NCBI RefSeq assembly: GCF_016899775.1
Contig: NZ_JACJJE010000022.1
Span: 1-49,867, forward strand
Length of the DNA: 49,867 nt
From: Pseudoflavonifractor capillosus
Lineage (GTDB): Bacteria > Bacillota > Clostridia > Oscillospirales > Oscillospiraceae
Reading direction: 5' to 3'
The position numbers and the translations under genes are program-made. The notes under the pieces were generated by a model, which did not search any database, was not told where the DNA came from, and was given only the letters and a program-made list of their open reading frames with translations. Positions 1 to 8,528 of the stretch are shown piece after piece. Every line of letters starts with the position of its first letter. Positions within the stretch are counted from its first letter, which is position 1.

Positions 1-591
1 CTCCTCTCCCGTCAGCACCTGCATCTCTTTGGGGCGTGTGACCGGCGCTTTGCAGGAGAGGGCGGGATTTTTCAAAATCAGTCCCTGGGCCACCGCCTGA
101 TCCAGCGCCACCCGGCAGGTCACATGACAGCTCTTTACCATGCGGTCGGACAGCCCCGGACCGTACTGCTCCACCCGCAGGAGCCGGCCTCCCTCCTTCA
201 GCCGGTTATAGAACTGCTGAAGGTCCGCCGCGGTCAATCTGGCCAGGGGGATGGCCCCCAGCTCCGGGATGATGTGCTGGTAGATGCGGTTTTCATAGTC
301 CGCCTGGGTCTTGGGACGAATGTGCGGCTTGCACTCCCTCTAATACCAGCGGTCCAGCCAGGCCCCAAAGGTCATGTCTGCGTTCGGCTTTCTCTGTTTA
401 GGTTCACTAGGCCCCTGAAGGCTGGCCTTCAATGCATTCAGCTTTGCGCTGCACTCTGATTTGGTCTTTGCCAGTACGTTTTTTGTTTTGGGGAGCCCTT
501 TTTCATCGTGACCTACTACGATTCGGCCCTCCCAGCGGCCGTCTTCCCGTTTCCGCACCATGCCGTCATCGGATGGACGCCTCTTTCCCAT
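1..591 (-). pseudogene. Hybrid tyrosine recombinase (integrase), amber stop, cut by contig end
   Basis: Leftward integrase gene starting at 591 and running off the left edge. It begins MGKRRPSDDG with an AP2-like arm-binding domain (about residues 8-58). The codon after WLDRWY is TAG (near 340), but the frame stays open through the core-binding domain to base 1. Relative to the intact integrase at 13462-14886, the stop replaces the CAG of WYQREC. The first ~28 residues match the other integrase (start 16052), while everything after DGRWEGR matches the 13462-14886 integrase. The copy therefore looks like a recombination product that deleted one integrase. Base 1 aligns with about 14305. The catalytic domain lies outside the window. 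Confidence 0.85.
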
Positions 592-595
592 GAGC

Positions 596-899
596 TCATC
601 TCTCCTCCCGATACATCGTCAGGCTACCGTCGTCCTCGTCCAGGGACTCCATAGCGGTTCTCATCCCCAGCCGGAAACCCAGGATGAAGTTCTCCAGAGC
701 CATGGTGCTGCTGATTTCATTTTCCGCATTGAGGAGCCGGAGCAGCAGGGTTTTCTCCTCCCCCCTCCAGCCGGGCGGTGAGCTTCTCCTCGCACTGTTC
801 CGCACGGTCCATAGCGTCTGCCAGAACCGAGCCAGGTGTGACGTCTTGTTCGTTGGGGGTGATCTTTCCAAGGTACAGATTTTCCGGAGTGTCTCGCAT
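596..899 (-). pseudogene. DUF6809-family small protein, frameshifted copy
   Basis: Second copy of the gene at 16056-16358. It starts at ATG 899 (MRDTPENLYLGK) after AAAGGAGG. After about 48 residues the frame breaks in a run of C (near 757-766), where this copy has one base more than the other. The rest (EEKTLLLRLLNAENE to the stop at 596) continues in another frame. The extra base could be a real mutation or a homopolymer error. I match it to DUF6809 from memory of the N-terminal pattern (LEnLYyGkItPnEQ). Function is unknown; such genes commonly sit beside integrases of Clostridia elements. Confidence 0.7.
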
Positions 900-987
900 G
901 TGTGTCGCCTCCTTTCTAACGACACAACATACCACAGAAAACAGAAATAGCCAGTAGTACGGCGCACAATTATCCAACTGTTATCAT

Positions 988-1335
988 TTAGGCGGCCTGA
1001 TCTGCTGCCATATTTATTGTTAACAGCATCGCATTTTCGGACGCGGGGGGCTTAATTTCAACACTAGCCTTGGGAAAGGCCAGCCCCACGATCAGGATGG
1101 GGCAGGTGATCCCAGCCACCCGCAGGGCGGCGGCCTCGTCCACACAGGCCACACCCAGCTGCTCTGCCCCGGCCTCCAGGACCGCCCGGGCCACGGCGGG
1201 GGCCCCGTGGCCATAGGCGTCCACTTTGACCACCAGCATCAGGGTGACCTCCGGCACGATGCGGCGGCGGATCTCCTTCACGTTATGCCGGACCTGGTTC
1301 AGATCCACTTCTATGTAGGCAGGCCAGTGGTTCAT
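988..1335 (-). pseudogene. alr: Alanine racemase N-terminal fragment
   Basis: The first ~95 residues are the start of a PLP-dependent alanine racemase. AYIEVDLNQVRHNV is the usual N-terminus, and VVKVDAYGHG holds the lysine that would carry PLP. Homology stops after VGLAFPKASVEI, and about 20 unrelated residues lead to a stop. A full alr has about 370 residues, so three quarters are missing. The break lies near 1045-1060, next to the dispersed GTTAACAGCATCGCA repeat at 1016. No intact alr is visible in the window. The product cannot be active. Confidence 0.85.
1016..1033 (+). repeat. Dispersed motif GTTAACA[C/G]CATCGCA, copy 1
   Basis: ATTGTTAACAGCATCGCA beside the break in the alr fragment. 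Other copies lie at 12721, 16470, 20069 and 21817. Confidence 0.6.
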
Positions 1336-1351
1336 GGCTGATCCTTCCCGC

Positions 1352-1450
1352 TTACGCCTGCATATCAGCCCAGAGCTGATCTACCTCCTGGACGCATGTC
1401 CGGATGCGTGTCTCGTCCTCGGGAGTGGTGACGTCCTGGGGGGGCAATGA
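1352..1450 (-). pseudogene. 3' end of an unidentified gene upstream of alr fragment
   Basis: An open leftward frame ends at TAA 1352, 16 bases before the alr start. It encodes a tail reading PPQDVTTPEDETRIRTC then VQEVDQLWADMQA. I do not recognise the family, and sequence further right is not convincingly coding in this frame. It is probably the last ~30 codons of the gene that preceded alr, cut by the mobile DNA that begins near 1450. Confidence 0.35.
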
Positions 1451-2116
1451 CCCGCTTGACCGTGAAGCCCCGCAGGGGAATAGGCAGAGGCGAAAACGGC
1501 AGACAGATTTGCCGTACCATGACCTGGAAAGTTCCCGAAAACCTCTCTAAGGTACGTCCGGGAAAAGCGGTTCAGCGTGCGGCAGCGGACTGGGAGGAGG
1601 CCAGAGCGGCGTACGAGAAAAACCTATACGACCCGGAGCGCACTAAGGACCAGGAGGTTGACCGCACAAAAACAGACTTCGTCCGCTTCGTGCTGGGGAG
1701 TGTACCGGCCTAAAATGGGGACACCCAAGACCGCTGCATGCGTCCTGGTCATTTCCATTATGTAAAGTACCTTGTTATGCGCCTGATGTTAAAGGCCCGG
1801 CGAAAACGGGAAAATCCCGGCGCTGTCCTCGCAGACAGCTTCATTTTTTCCGGCGAGGCGGGGTATTTTCAAGGCCAGGGACCCCAACGCTGTGACCCGC
1901 CGTGTCAAGCAGTTTATGAAAACCCGTGATCTGCCCGACCTCTCTCCCCACGACCTGCGGCACAGCTGCGCCACCCTGCTTTTAGGCAACGGGGCCGATA
2001 TTCAGAGTGTTCAACAGATTTTAGGCCACGTCAACACAAGTACGACTCTCAATTTCTACATCAAGACTGATTTGCGGCAAATGCAGGAGGCCGCCAGGAA
2101 ACTGACAGAGCTATAA
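1447..2116 (+). pseudogene. Degenerate tyrosine recombinase
   Basis: Two rightward fragments of a phage-type integrase. At 1520-1710 a segment reading TWKVPENLSK resembles the linker and core-binding start of such recombinases. At 1892-2116 the C-terminus is well preserved: [14 protein letters not shown] supplies the HxxR pair, [14 protein letters not shown] gives the second histidine and the nucleophilic tyrosine, and it ends AARKLTEL. The part between carries frameshifts and lacks most of the catalytic domain, including the first arginine. It differs in sequence from the three leftward integrases, so it is a separate old insertion. Confidence 0.7.
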
Positions 2117-2119
2117 AAT

Positions 2120-2149
2120 ATACCGGCGGGGCAGTGCCCCGCCGGGTAT
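2120..2149 (+). terminator. Hairpin after the decayed recombinase
   Basis: A 14-bp GC-rich stem (ATACCGGCGGGGCA with one bulged C on the other arm) and a one-base loop, four bases after the recombinase stop. It is followed by TCTTTG, a weak T tract. It probably ended the recombinase transcript. From 2150 to 2316 I see no gene. Confidence 0.6.
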
Positions 2150-2316
2150 TCTTTGTCAATACAATTGCAGAAACAAAGTGTACATAGAATATCCTAAAAC
2201 TCGAAATTTGTGATATAGGTCTTTCCTCATGATTTCATCCTGTTTCGAAGAGAATAGGCGGACTGTGCCATTCGCCCGGAGGGTCAGGCTTTATCTGAGT
2301 GGTTCCCATCCGGTCC

Positions 2317-3960
2317 TCACACTTGGAGGAATTCCAGGCTGCCCTGGGTGATGCACCGGCCGCTCTGCCGGTCAAAGAGCATGATATTGTCGCTGGAGAT
2401 GTTCAGGCGCACCTTGGCCCCCAGGGAAAACAGGGTGCTCCCGAACACCACGCCGGTGAGGAGGAAGTCATCCACCCGCACCTTGATGGTGGACTCCATG
2501 CCGGTAGGCATGGCGCCGTAGATCTCCCCGTCCAGGCTGCCGGAGTCCTCGATGTCCAAAAACTCCGGCCGCACCCCCAGCACCAGGTCCTGATTGGTGA
2601 GCACGGGCTCCTCCTGAAGAGAGTCGTCCTCCTCCACCACCTTGGCGATGTGGTAGCGGAACACCTCGTCCTTGTTGCCCTTCTCCACGTAGTTTTTGTC
2701 GGCGGCCTGCTTCCGGCGAAGCTCCGCCCGCTCCTGGGCCTCCCGGTCCCGCGCCTGGAACCAGCTCTTCAGGTCCAGCGGCCGGGCCGGGCGGAATCTG
2801 GCCCGGCGGTTCCGGAAGAGGGTGAGGGCCACAGACCCGTCCTCCTGCTGCTCCCCACTGGCCTCCACGAAGTTGATGGAGGGGTTGCCAACAAAGTCGG
2901 CCACAAACAAGTTGCTGGGCTGGTGGTATATGGTGAGGGGGGCGTCGTACTGTTGGAGCACCCCGTTGTCAATGAGGCAGATCTGGGTGGCCAGGGTCAT
3001 GGCCTCCATCTGGTCGTGGGTGACGTAGACGAAGGTGGAACCGGTCTCCAGGTGGAGGCGCTGCAGCTCATAGCGCATCTCCAGGCGCAGCTTGGCGTCC
3101 AGGTTGCTTAAGGGTTCGTCCATAAAGAGCACCGAGGGCTCGGGGGCTAGGGTGCGGGCAATGGCCACCCGCTGCTGCTGGCCGCCGGACAGTTCTGCGG
3201 GGTAGCGGTCCATAAACATGCCAATCTTTACGATGCGGGATACCCGGCGCACCGTCAGGTCGATCTCCTCCTTGGTCATCTTCCGGACCTCGGTGACCAC
3301 CTGGCCGTTTTTCACCAGCTCAAAGTTCTCGTTCAGCTCCCCGCCGCCGGCCTGGGCGCTCTTTCGGGCCCCCTCCGCTTTGGCCTGAAGGGCGGTAATT
3401 TCGCCGGACAGATCCTTGCCGCTCTCCACATGGTAGGCAAAGAGTTTTTTTGCGGTAAACAGGGAGATGGTGAAGGCGTCAATGAGCTTCAGATGGGCCT
3501 TCTTCTCATCCAGCTTGCCGTTTTTGTCCCGGCACTCCTCCAGGACCTTCACCACGTCGTCGGGCTTTTTCAAAATTTCCGCCAGGCGGGCGGCATTCTT
3601 TGCCTCAAAGTCCACCTTGGGCATGGGCTCCTTGAGATTGCTCAGACCAAAGGCGATGTTGTCATAGACCGTCATGTTGGGCCAGAGGGCATAGTTCTGA
3701 AACAAAAAGCCCACTTTTCGCTTGCTGGCTGGAATGTTAATCCCCAGGGCGCTGTCAAAAACAACCTTGTCGCCGATGGTAATGCGGCCGCTGGTTGGAG
3801 TCTCCAGTCCGGCGATCATCCGCAGGGTAGTGGTCTTGCCGCAGCCGGAGGGACCCAGCAGGGTGACAAAGGCGTTGTCCTGGATGACCATGCTCAGGTC
3901 GTCCACCGCGTAAAATTTTCCCCACCGCTTGGTCACATGTTCTAATCGAATCTCTGGCAT
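2317..3960 (-). CDS. ABC transporter ATP-binding protein with large insertion
   Basis: ATPase of a type I importer (FbpC/MalK class) that powers the permease encoded just upstream (3-base gap). Motifs: Walker [10 protein letters not shown] at 36-44, Q-loop Q88, signature LSGGQ at 257-261, Walker B VLFMDEP at 277-283, switch His in YVTHDQ at about 315, then a C-terminal OB-type regulatory domain. Walker A to signature is about 220 residues instead of about 100. The extra ~118 residues (about 111-228, bases 3277-3630) are lysine- and glutamate-rich and lie in the helical subdomain that contacts the permease. A charged insertion also sits near 370-430. Start ATG 3960 has TAGGAGG. The substrate is not set by sequence; context suggests a phosphorylated sugar or similar anion. 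Confidence 0.9.
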   Translation of the reverse strand: MPEIRLEHVTKRWGKFYAVDDLSMVIQDNAFVTLLGPSGCGKTTTLRMIAGLETPTSGRITIGDKVVFDSALGINIPASKRKVGFLFQNYALWPNMTVYDNIAFGLSNLKEPMPKVDFEAKNAARLAEILKKPDDVVKVLEECRDKNGKLDEKKAHLKLIDAFTISLFTAKKLFAYHVESGKDLSGEITALQAKAEGARKSAQAGGGELNENFELVKNGQVVTEVRKMTKEEIDLTVRRVSRIVKIGMFMDRYPAELSGGQQQRVAIARTLAPEPSVLFMDEPLSNLDAKLRLEMRYELQRLHLETGSTFVYVTHDQMEAMTLATQICLIDNGVLQQYDAPLTIYHQPSNLFVADFVGNPSINFVEASGEQQEDGSVALTLFRNRRARFRPARPLDLKSWFQARDREAQERAELRRKQAADKNYVEKGNKDEVFRYHIAKVVEEDDSLQEEPVLTNQDLVLGVRPEFLDIEDSGSLDGEIYGAMPTGMESTIKVRVDDFLLTGVVFGSTLFSLGAKVRLNISSDNIMLFDRQSGRCITQGSLEFLQV

Positions 3961-3963
3961 AGT

Positions 3964-5790
3964 TTAACCTCCTATTCCCTTGTCCAGGCTGGCCCCGGTG
4001 ATCTTGTTCACCAGGGTGTTGCACACCAGGATGGTGACAATCAAAATCAGGTTGATGCCGCTGGAGAAGGCGTACAGACCCATCTCGTCGAAGTAGTCCA
4101 GGGTGGTGGCCAGGATAAAACCCTGAGTGCAAAGCAGCATGAACAGGGACAGCTCCCGCAGGCAGGTCATAAAGGGGAGCAGATAGCCGCTGATAATGGA
4201 GGACTTCTGAATGGGAATGATGATGCGGGTCATGCGCTTGACCCAGGGGATGTTCAGGATCATGGCAGACTCCTCGATCTCCCCGGACAGCTGGAGCATG
4301 GAATTCAGAGAGCTTCGGCTGGCAAAGGGGATGTACTTGATGGTGCCCACAATGATCAGCAGGGTGTAGGTGTTGAACAGATTGATGTATTGGTTGGAGA
4401 ACAGGATAAAAAAGGCCACGCCCACGGCAATGGAGGGCATCAGGTAGGGCAGAAAAGCCACTGAGTTTACATAGTTGGCCAGCTTGCTTCGTCGGTTTTT
4501 GGACACGGCGTAGCCGATCATGGTGCCGATGGTGCCCGCCAGCAGGGAACAGCACACGGACACCCAGATGGTCCCTTTGAAGGCGCGCCAGATGGTGTCG
4601 TTGTGGAGGATGCCCTTCTGGCCGTACATGCCGTTCTCGGTGATGTTCTCGTCGGTGACCCACCATTTGGTGGTCAGGTTGTCTGTGTCCCCGGTGTACA
4701 GGAAGGAGTAGTCGCCGGGGTTGGGGAGAAAGGTCTCAAAGGCGAAGGAGACGATGGGGAAGATGCTGGTGAAAAAGGTCACCACGACCAGCACCAGGGC
4801 AATGACATATTTGCCCACCCGGCCCAGGTTGATCTTGGAGATCTGCCCGGATTTTCCGGTGACGGTGGTGTAGTTTTTTCGGCTCTGGAGGCTCAGCTGG
4901 TTGAGCAGCATGATGGCCACGCCGAAGATCATCATGATGATGGCCAGGATGCTGGCCTCGCCGGTGTATTTGGAGTTCATGGACACGTATTTTGTGGCCA
5001 GGGTGGTCAGATTCAAATAATGGGGCACCGGGTAGCTGCCCATGGAGCTGCCGAACACCAGCAGAATGGTGGACAAAATGGCGGGCTTCACCATGGGGAG
5101 GGTCACCCGGAACATAATCTTCCACTTTGGAGTGTCCAGGATGGTGGCTGCCTCCTCCAGATTCGCGTCCATATTCCGGAAAATGCCGCCGATCAGGATA
5201 TAGGCGAAGGGGGCGTAGTGGAGACCCAGCACCACCACGCTGGGGAACAGCCCCAGGCACCACCAGGCGGGCATCTCAATGCCGAGCGTGGCAGCCAGAA
5301 GACCGTTGGAAGTTCCCGTCACAGCATTGGAATTGAACATGTGCTGCCACACCACGGCCAGGGTCCACTGGGGCATGATGTAGGGGAAAATGAAAATGGA
5401 GCTCAAATACTTCCGCCAGGCCAGATTGGTCCGGGTGATCAGGAAGGCGAACAGACCGCCGAACAGAATGGACACCACACAGGTGCCCACCGCCAGCAGG
5501 ACGGTGTTCCACAGGGGCTCCCACAGGTTGGTCCGGGCCAAGCTGCTGGTAAACAAGTCGATGTAGTTCACCAGGGTATAGCCGGAAACCTGTCCGGTGA
5601 GGTGGGCATCGATGGTGCCCGGGTGGATTTTGAAGGTATCCTCCACGATAGCCACAATGGGGGCCACTGTGGTGACCGTAAGGACAAGGCCCATCAGAAC
5701 CAGGATCACGTTGTAGGGCTTGGAGAAAAAGGTCTTGATCTTATTGCGCCGCACAACAGATGTGCTTACCTGGAGGGGGGTTGAAGCCAT
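3964..5790 (-). CDS. ABC transporter permease, two fused MetI-like domains
   Basis: A 608-residue integral membrane protein with two tandem binding-protein-dependent permease domains in one chain, as in FbpB-type iron and phosphosugar importers. Each half has an EAA loop for the ATPase: EEAATILDTPKWKIMFRVTLP in the first half (about 207-227) and EESAMILNIPWVKRMTRIIIP in the second (about 505-525). About 12 membrane segments are visible, with a large extracellular loop (about 345-410) between the halves. Start ATG 5790 follows AAAGGAGAG. It lies between the binding protein and the ATPase in a leftward operon. Confidence 0.9.
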   Translation of the reverse strand: MASTPLQVSTSVVRRNKIKTFFSKPYNVILVLMGLVLTVTTVAPIVAIVEDTFKIHPGTIDAHLTGQVSGYTLVNYIDLFTSSLARTNLWEPLWNTVLLAVGTCVVSILFGGLFAFLITRTNLAWRKYLSSIFIFPYIMPQWTLAVVWQHMFNSNAVTGTSNGLLAATLGIEMPAWWCLGLFPSVVVLGLHYAPFAYILIGGIFRNMDANLEEAATILDTPKWKIMFRVTLPMVKPAILSTILLVFGSSMGSYPVPHYLNLTTLATKYVSMNSKYTGEASILAIIMMIFGVAIMLLNQLSLQSRKNYTTVTGKSGQISKINLGRVGKYVIALVLVVVTFFTSIFPIVSFAFETFLPNPGDYSFLYTGDTDNLTTKWWVTDENITENGMYGQKGILHNDTIWRAFKGTIWVSVCCSLLAGTIGTMIGYAVSKNRRSKLANYVNSVAFLPYLMPSIAVGVAFFILFSNQYINLFNTYTLLIIVGTIKYIPFASRSSLNSMLQLSGEIEESAMILNIPWVKRMTRIIIPIQKSSIISGYLLPFMTCLRELSLFMLLCTQGFILATTLDYFDEMGLYAFSSGINLILIVTILVCNTLVNKITGASLDKGIGG

Positions 5791-5840
5791 AAAATCTCTC
5801 CTTTCTGCCAGAGGTCAGGGCAGAGGGGCTGAAATGGAGG

Positions 5841-5874
5841 GGCGCCCTTGGACACCGGGGGCTCCAAGGGCGCC
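5841..5874 (-). terminator. Intercistronic hairpin between binding protein and permease
   Basis: A perfect 12-bp stem (GGCGCCCTTGGA and its complement) with a 10-base loop in the 107-base gap between the binding protein stop and the permease start. There is no strong T tract. Such hairpins often lower expression of the permease genes and stabilise the binding-protein message. That role is inferred from position. Confidence 0.6.
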
Positions 5875-5897
5875 GAGAATGCAGCGTGCGCGGCAAC

Positions 5898-7280
5898 TCA
5901 GCCGGCCGTGTAGCGGTCCAGCATCTCAATCCAGCTGCCCACTGTGAAGGCCACGGAGGCGCAGTACTCCGGATCTTCCAGCACCAGCTGGCCGTCGGTG
6001 GTCCACCAGTCATAGCCGTGGTCGTTGAGGGCCGCGAACTCCACGGTGGTGCCATCCTCAGCCATGCCGCCGGTCTGATGGTGATAGATCTCCTCATTTT
6101 CCTCGGCCACCAGGGGGTTGGAGGAGTAGCCGCCGATGTCCTTGCCCCAGGCGGAGAAGCCGTCGGCGGTGCAGGTCATGTAGGCGATGAAGGCGCAGGC
6201 GGTCCAGGGCAGGGGGCTGTTGTCGGTGACGAACAGATAGTGGCAGTAGCCGAAGCCGCCGATGCCGGTGTAGCCGTCGTTATAGGCAGCCACAGTAATG
6301 TTGTTCTTGGAGACGGTGGCGGACTCCTCCACCGAGCGCAGCTTGGAGTACACCAGCAGGCCGAACTGGTCGGTGGCAGACTGGTCTACCAGAGTGTTGC
6401 AGATAGGTCCGTCGTCGGTCTGGGCGTTATAGCTGCCCACCCACAGCTTGATCCAAGCCAGGGCGTACTTGCCGTTCTCACCCAGGCCCAGGCTCTCGGC
6501 TTCGGAGGCCATCTCATCAATGGTGGGCTGGAAGTAAGCCTGCTCATCGGCGGACAGGGCCTCAAAGGCGTCCTTCAGCCAGCCGGCGTAGGTGTCCTCC
6601 GTGAGCATGTACAGGAAGTTTTTGCCCACCAGCTCGGAGTCGATGTCCATAAACAGACCGTGGGCGTCCTCTCCCACAAAGTCCCAGCAGTTGTCAAAGG
6701 TTTTGGAACCGGTGTTGTTGTACATAAACACCTTGTTCAAGGTCTGCAGAGGCAGATAGCCGTTGTACTCCTCCGCTGTGGTGCCGTTGGCGTCCGCCCA
6801 GTCCTTGGGGATGAAGGTGTCCAGAATACCGGTCTGGACCATCTTGGATTCGATCTGGTTGCCGTCCTGGATGAGGGTCATGGCAAAGGTGCCGGTGTCC
6901 TTCAGAGAATCGGAGGTCAGCTGATCGAAGATTTTGTTGTTCTTGGGCTGCTGCCATTCAAACTCCAGGGTGTAGCTGGGATCAATGGACTGCAGGTACT
7001 CCACGAACAGGGGGAGGGCGGTGGCGCCCCGGCTGGAGTTGCCCACGCCGTAGAACTTCTGGCCGTTGGACTCCTCAATGGCCTTTTGGGCCAGCTCCTC
7101 CAGAGTCATGCCCTGGGCTTCCTGGATGATCTGCTGTGTGGCGGTCAATTCTCCGGTGCCGCCAGAAGAAGCGGGGCCGGAGCTGCCTCCCGCCTGAGAG
7201 GTTCCACCGCCTCCGCCGCCGCAGGCGGCCAGAGAGAGGGTAAGGGACGCGGAGAGCAGCAGTGCAAGTGCGCGTTTCAT
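5898..7280 (-). CDS. Solute-binding lipoprotein of the ABC importer
   Basis: Family 1 extracellular solute-binding protein, about 460 residues. ATG 7280 follows AAGGAGG at good spacing; the open frame extends upstream but lacks a start with a site. The N-terminus MKRALALLLSASLTLSLAAC is a lipoprotein signal with lipobox LAAC (Cys20), then a Gly/Ser-rich linker, so it is tethered outside the membrane. It is first in the leftward operon with the fused permease and ATPase. It is divergent from the two-component locus starting at 7500, and the ~220-bp gap should hold both promoters. The ligand cannot be read from sequence. Confidence 0.88.
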   Translation of the reverse strand: MKRALALLLSASLTLSLAACGGGGGGTSQAGGSSGPASSGGTGELTATQQIIQEAQGMTLEELAQKAIEESNGQKFYGVGNSSRGATALPLFVEYLQSIDPSYTLEFEWQQPKNNKIFDQLTSDSLKDTGTFAMTLIQDGNQIESKMVQTGILDTFIPKDWADANGTTAEEYNGYLPLQTLNKVFMYNNTGSKTFDNCWDFVGEDAHGLFMDIDSELVGKNFLYMLTEDTYAGWLKDAFEALSADEQAYFQPTIDEMASEAESLGLGENGKYALAWIKLWVGSYNAQTDDGPICNTLVDQSATDQFGLLVYSKLRSVEESATVSKNNITVAAYNDGYTGIGGFGYCHYLFVTDNSPLPWTACAFIAYMTCTADGFSAWGKDIGGYSSNPLVAEENEEIYHHQTGGMAEDGTTVEFAALNDHGYDWWTTDGQLVLEDPEYCASVAFTVGSWIEMLDRYTAG

Positions 7281-7447
7281 AATGGTTCCTCCTTCGGTAT
7301 TCTGCATAAAATAGAGTCTGCGGACAGGAGGTCCGCTGGTAAATTTATTGTATCTGGCTTTCCGGCAAAAGAGTAGGGGACAAATCTGCGCTTTTTTGTT
7401 GTTCTCTGCTTTTTTCGTCAAACACAATGAAAAGAGAAAAGAAAATG

Positions 7448-7456
7448 TGCTATAAT
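7448..7456 (+). promoter_or_regulatory. Extended -10 promoter for the sensor operon
   Basis: TGC-TATAAT (TATAAT at 7451-7456) is an extended -10 element. The -35 position (7428-7433, TGAAAA) is poor, which suggests activator dependence. The response regulator of the same operon is a natural candidate. It is 44 bases upstream of ATG 7500. Confidence 0.6.
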
Positions 7457-7499
7457 TGGGCAAAACGGAAGAGGAGCTGCCGGCGGAGGAGTGGAATAT

Positions 7500-8528
7500 A
7501 TGAAAAAGATACGCGGGCTGGCGCTGGGGCTGGCTGCGGGGGTGCTGCTCTCCGGCTGCGGAGCGGGGGGCGGGGACTCAGGCCCATCCCCCTTCGCGCC
7601 GGAGGAGCGGGACCGCCTGGTGGTCTATACCTCCCACAAGGAGGAGGTGTGGTGGCCCATCGTCCGGGAATTCGAGGAGCGCACGGGAATCTGGGTGGAT
7701 GTGGTCACCGGCGGCACCAACGAGCTGCTCAGCCGCATCGCCCAGGAGGCAGAGGCTCCCGCCGCCGACGTGATGTTCGGGGGCGGTGTGGACAGTCTGG
7801 AGGTCTATGGAGACTGCTTCGAGCCCTATGTGTGCGTCCAGCAGGAGGCCATCGCGGAGCGCTATCGCTCCGAGGACGGGCTGTGGACCCCCTTCTCCGC
7901 CCTGCCGGTGGTGCTCATCTACAACACCAAGCTCCTCTCCCCCGGAGAGGTAGCCGACTGGGCGGACCTGCTCCAGCCGGAATTTCAGGGCAAGATCGCT
8001 TTCACCGACCCCGGTGTGTCCGGCTCCTGCTTCACCGGCCTGGTCACTCTGCTCCAAGCGGTGGGTGGGGACCGGGACGAGACTCTGCGGCAGTTTGCCC
8101 GCCAGTTGGAGGGCCGGGAGCTGGACAGCTCGGGGGACATCCTCGCCGCCGTGTCCAGCGGCAGCTGCTGGGTGGGGGTCACGCTGGAGGAGAGCGCCTG
8201 GAAACGGGTGCAGGCGGGGGACAGCATCGCGGTGGTCTACCCCCGGGACGGGACCAGCTCGGTACCCGACGGCAGCGCCCTCATCCGGGGCGCCGTCCAC
8301 CCAGACAACGCCAAGCGGTTTTTGGATTTTACCGTCAGCCAGGAGGTGCAGCAGCTGCTCTCCGACCAGTACCGCCGCCCGGTGCGGGAGGATGTGGGGA
8401 CCAATCCCGCCCTGCCCGGCCTCTCCGAGGTGGTTCTGGTGGATTACGACCTGGCCTGGGCCAGTGAAAACCACGACGCCATCTTAATGTCCTGGGCCTT
8501 CTACCAGGGCGGGGAGGAGGAGCCATGA
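7500..8528 (+). CDS. Sensor solute-binding lipoprotein (HptA-like)
   Basis: Extracellular solute-binding protein of the iron/phosphosugar type, 342 residues. ATG 7500 is preceded by GGAGGA at nine bases. The signal peptide ends in lipobox LSGC (Cys about 19). RLVVYTSHKEEVWWPIV is the typical first beta-strand of FbpA-like proteins, and YNTKLL and DPGVSGSC are typical ligand-loop regions. It has no permease beside it; its stop overlaps the kinase start (ATGA). That arrangement matches HptA of the staphylococcal HptRSA system, where a binding protein presents ligand to a sensor kinase. I infer a sensory rather than purely transport role. Confidence 0.8.
   Translation: MKKIRGLALGLAAGVLLSGCGAGGGDSGPSPFAPEERDRLVVYTSHKEEVWWPIVREFEERTGIWVDVVTGGTNELLSRIAQEAEAPAADVMFGGGVDSLEVYGDCFEPYVCVQQEAIAERYRSEDGLWTPFSALPVVLIYNTKLLSPGEVADWADLLQPEFQGKIAFTDPGVSGSCFTGLVTLLQAVGGDRDETLRQFARQLEGRELDSSGDILAAVSSGSCWVGVTLEESAWKRVQAGDSIAVVYPRDGTSSVPDGSALIRGAVHPDNAKRFLDFTVSQEVQQLLSDQYRRPVREDVGTNPALPGLSEVVLVDYDLAWASENHDAILMSWAFYQGGEEEP

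Noticed and set aside
5886-7376. 496-codon rightward frame opposite the binding-protein gene
   Set aside because: Gly/Val/His-rich shadow of a gene with signal peptide, lipobox and ribosome-binding site on the other strand. The same applies to the long frames at 4603-5784, 8501-9937, 35186-37522 and 46780-48525.
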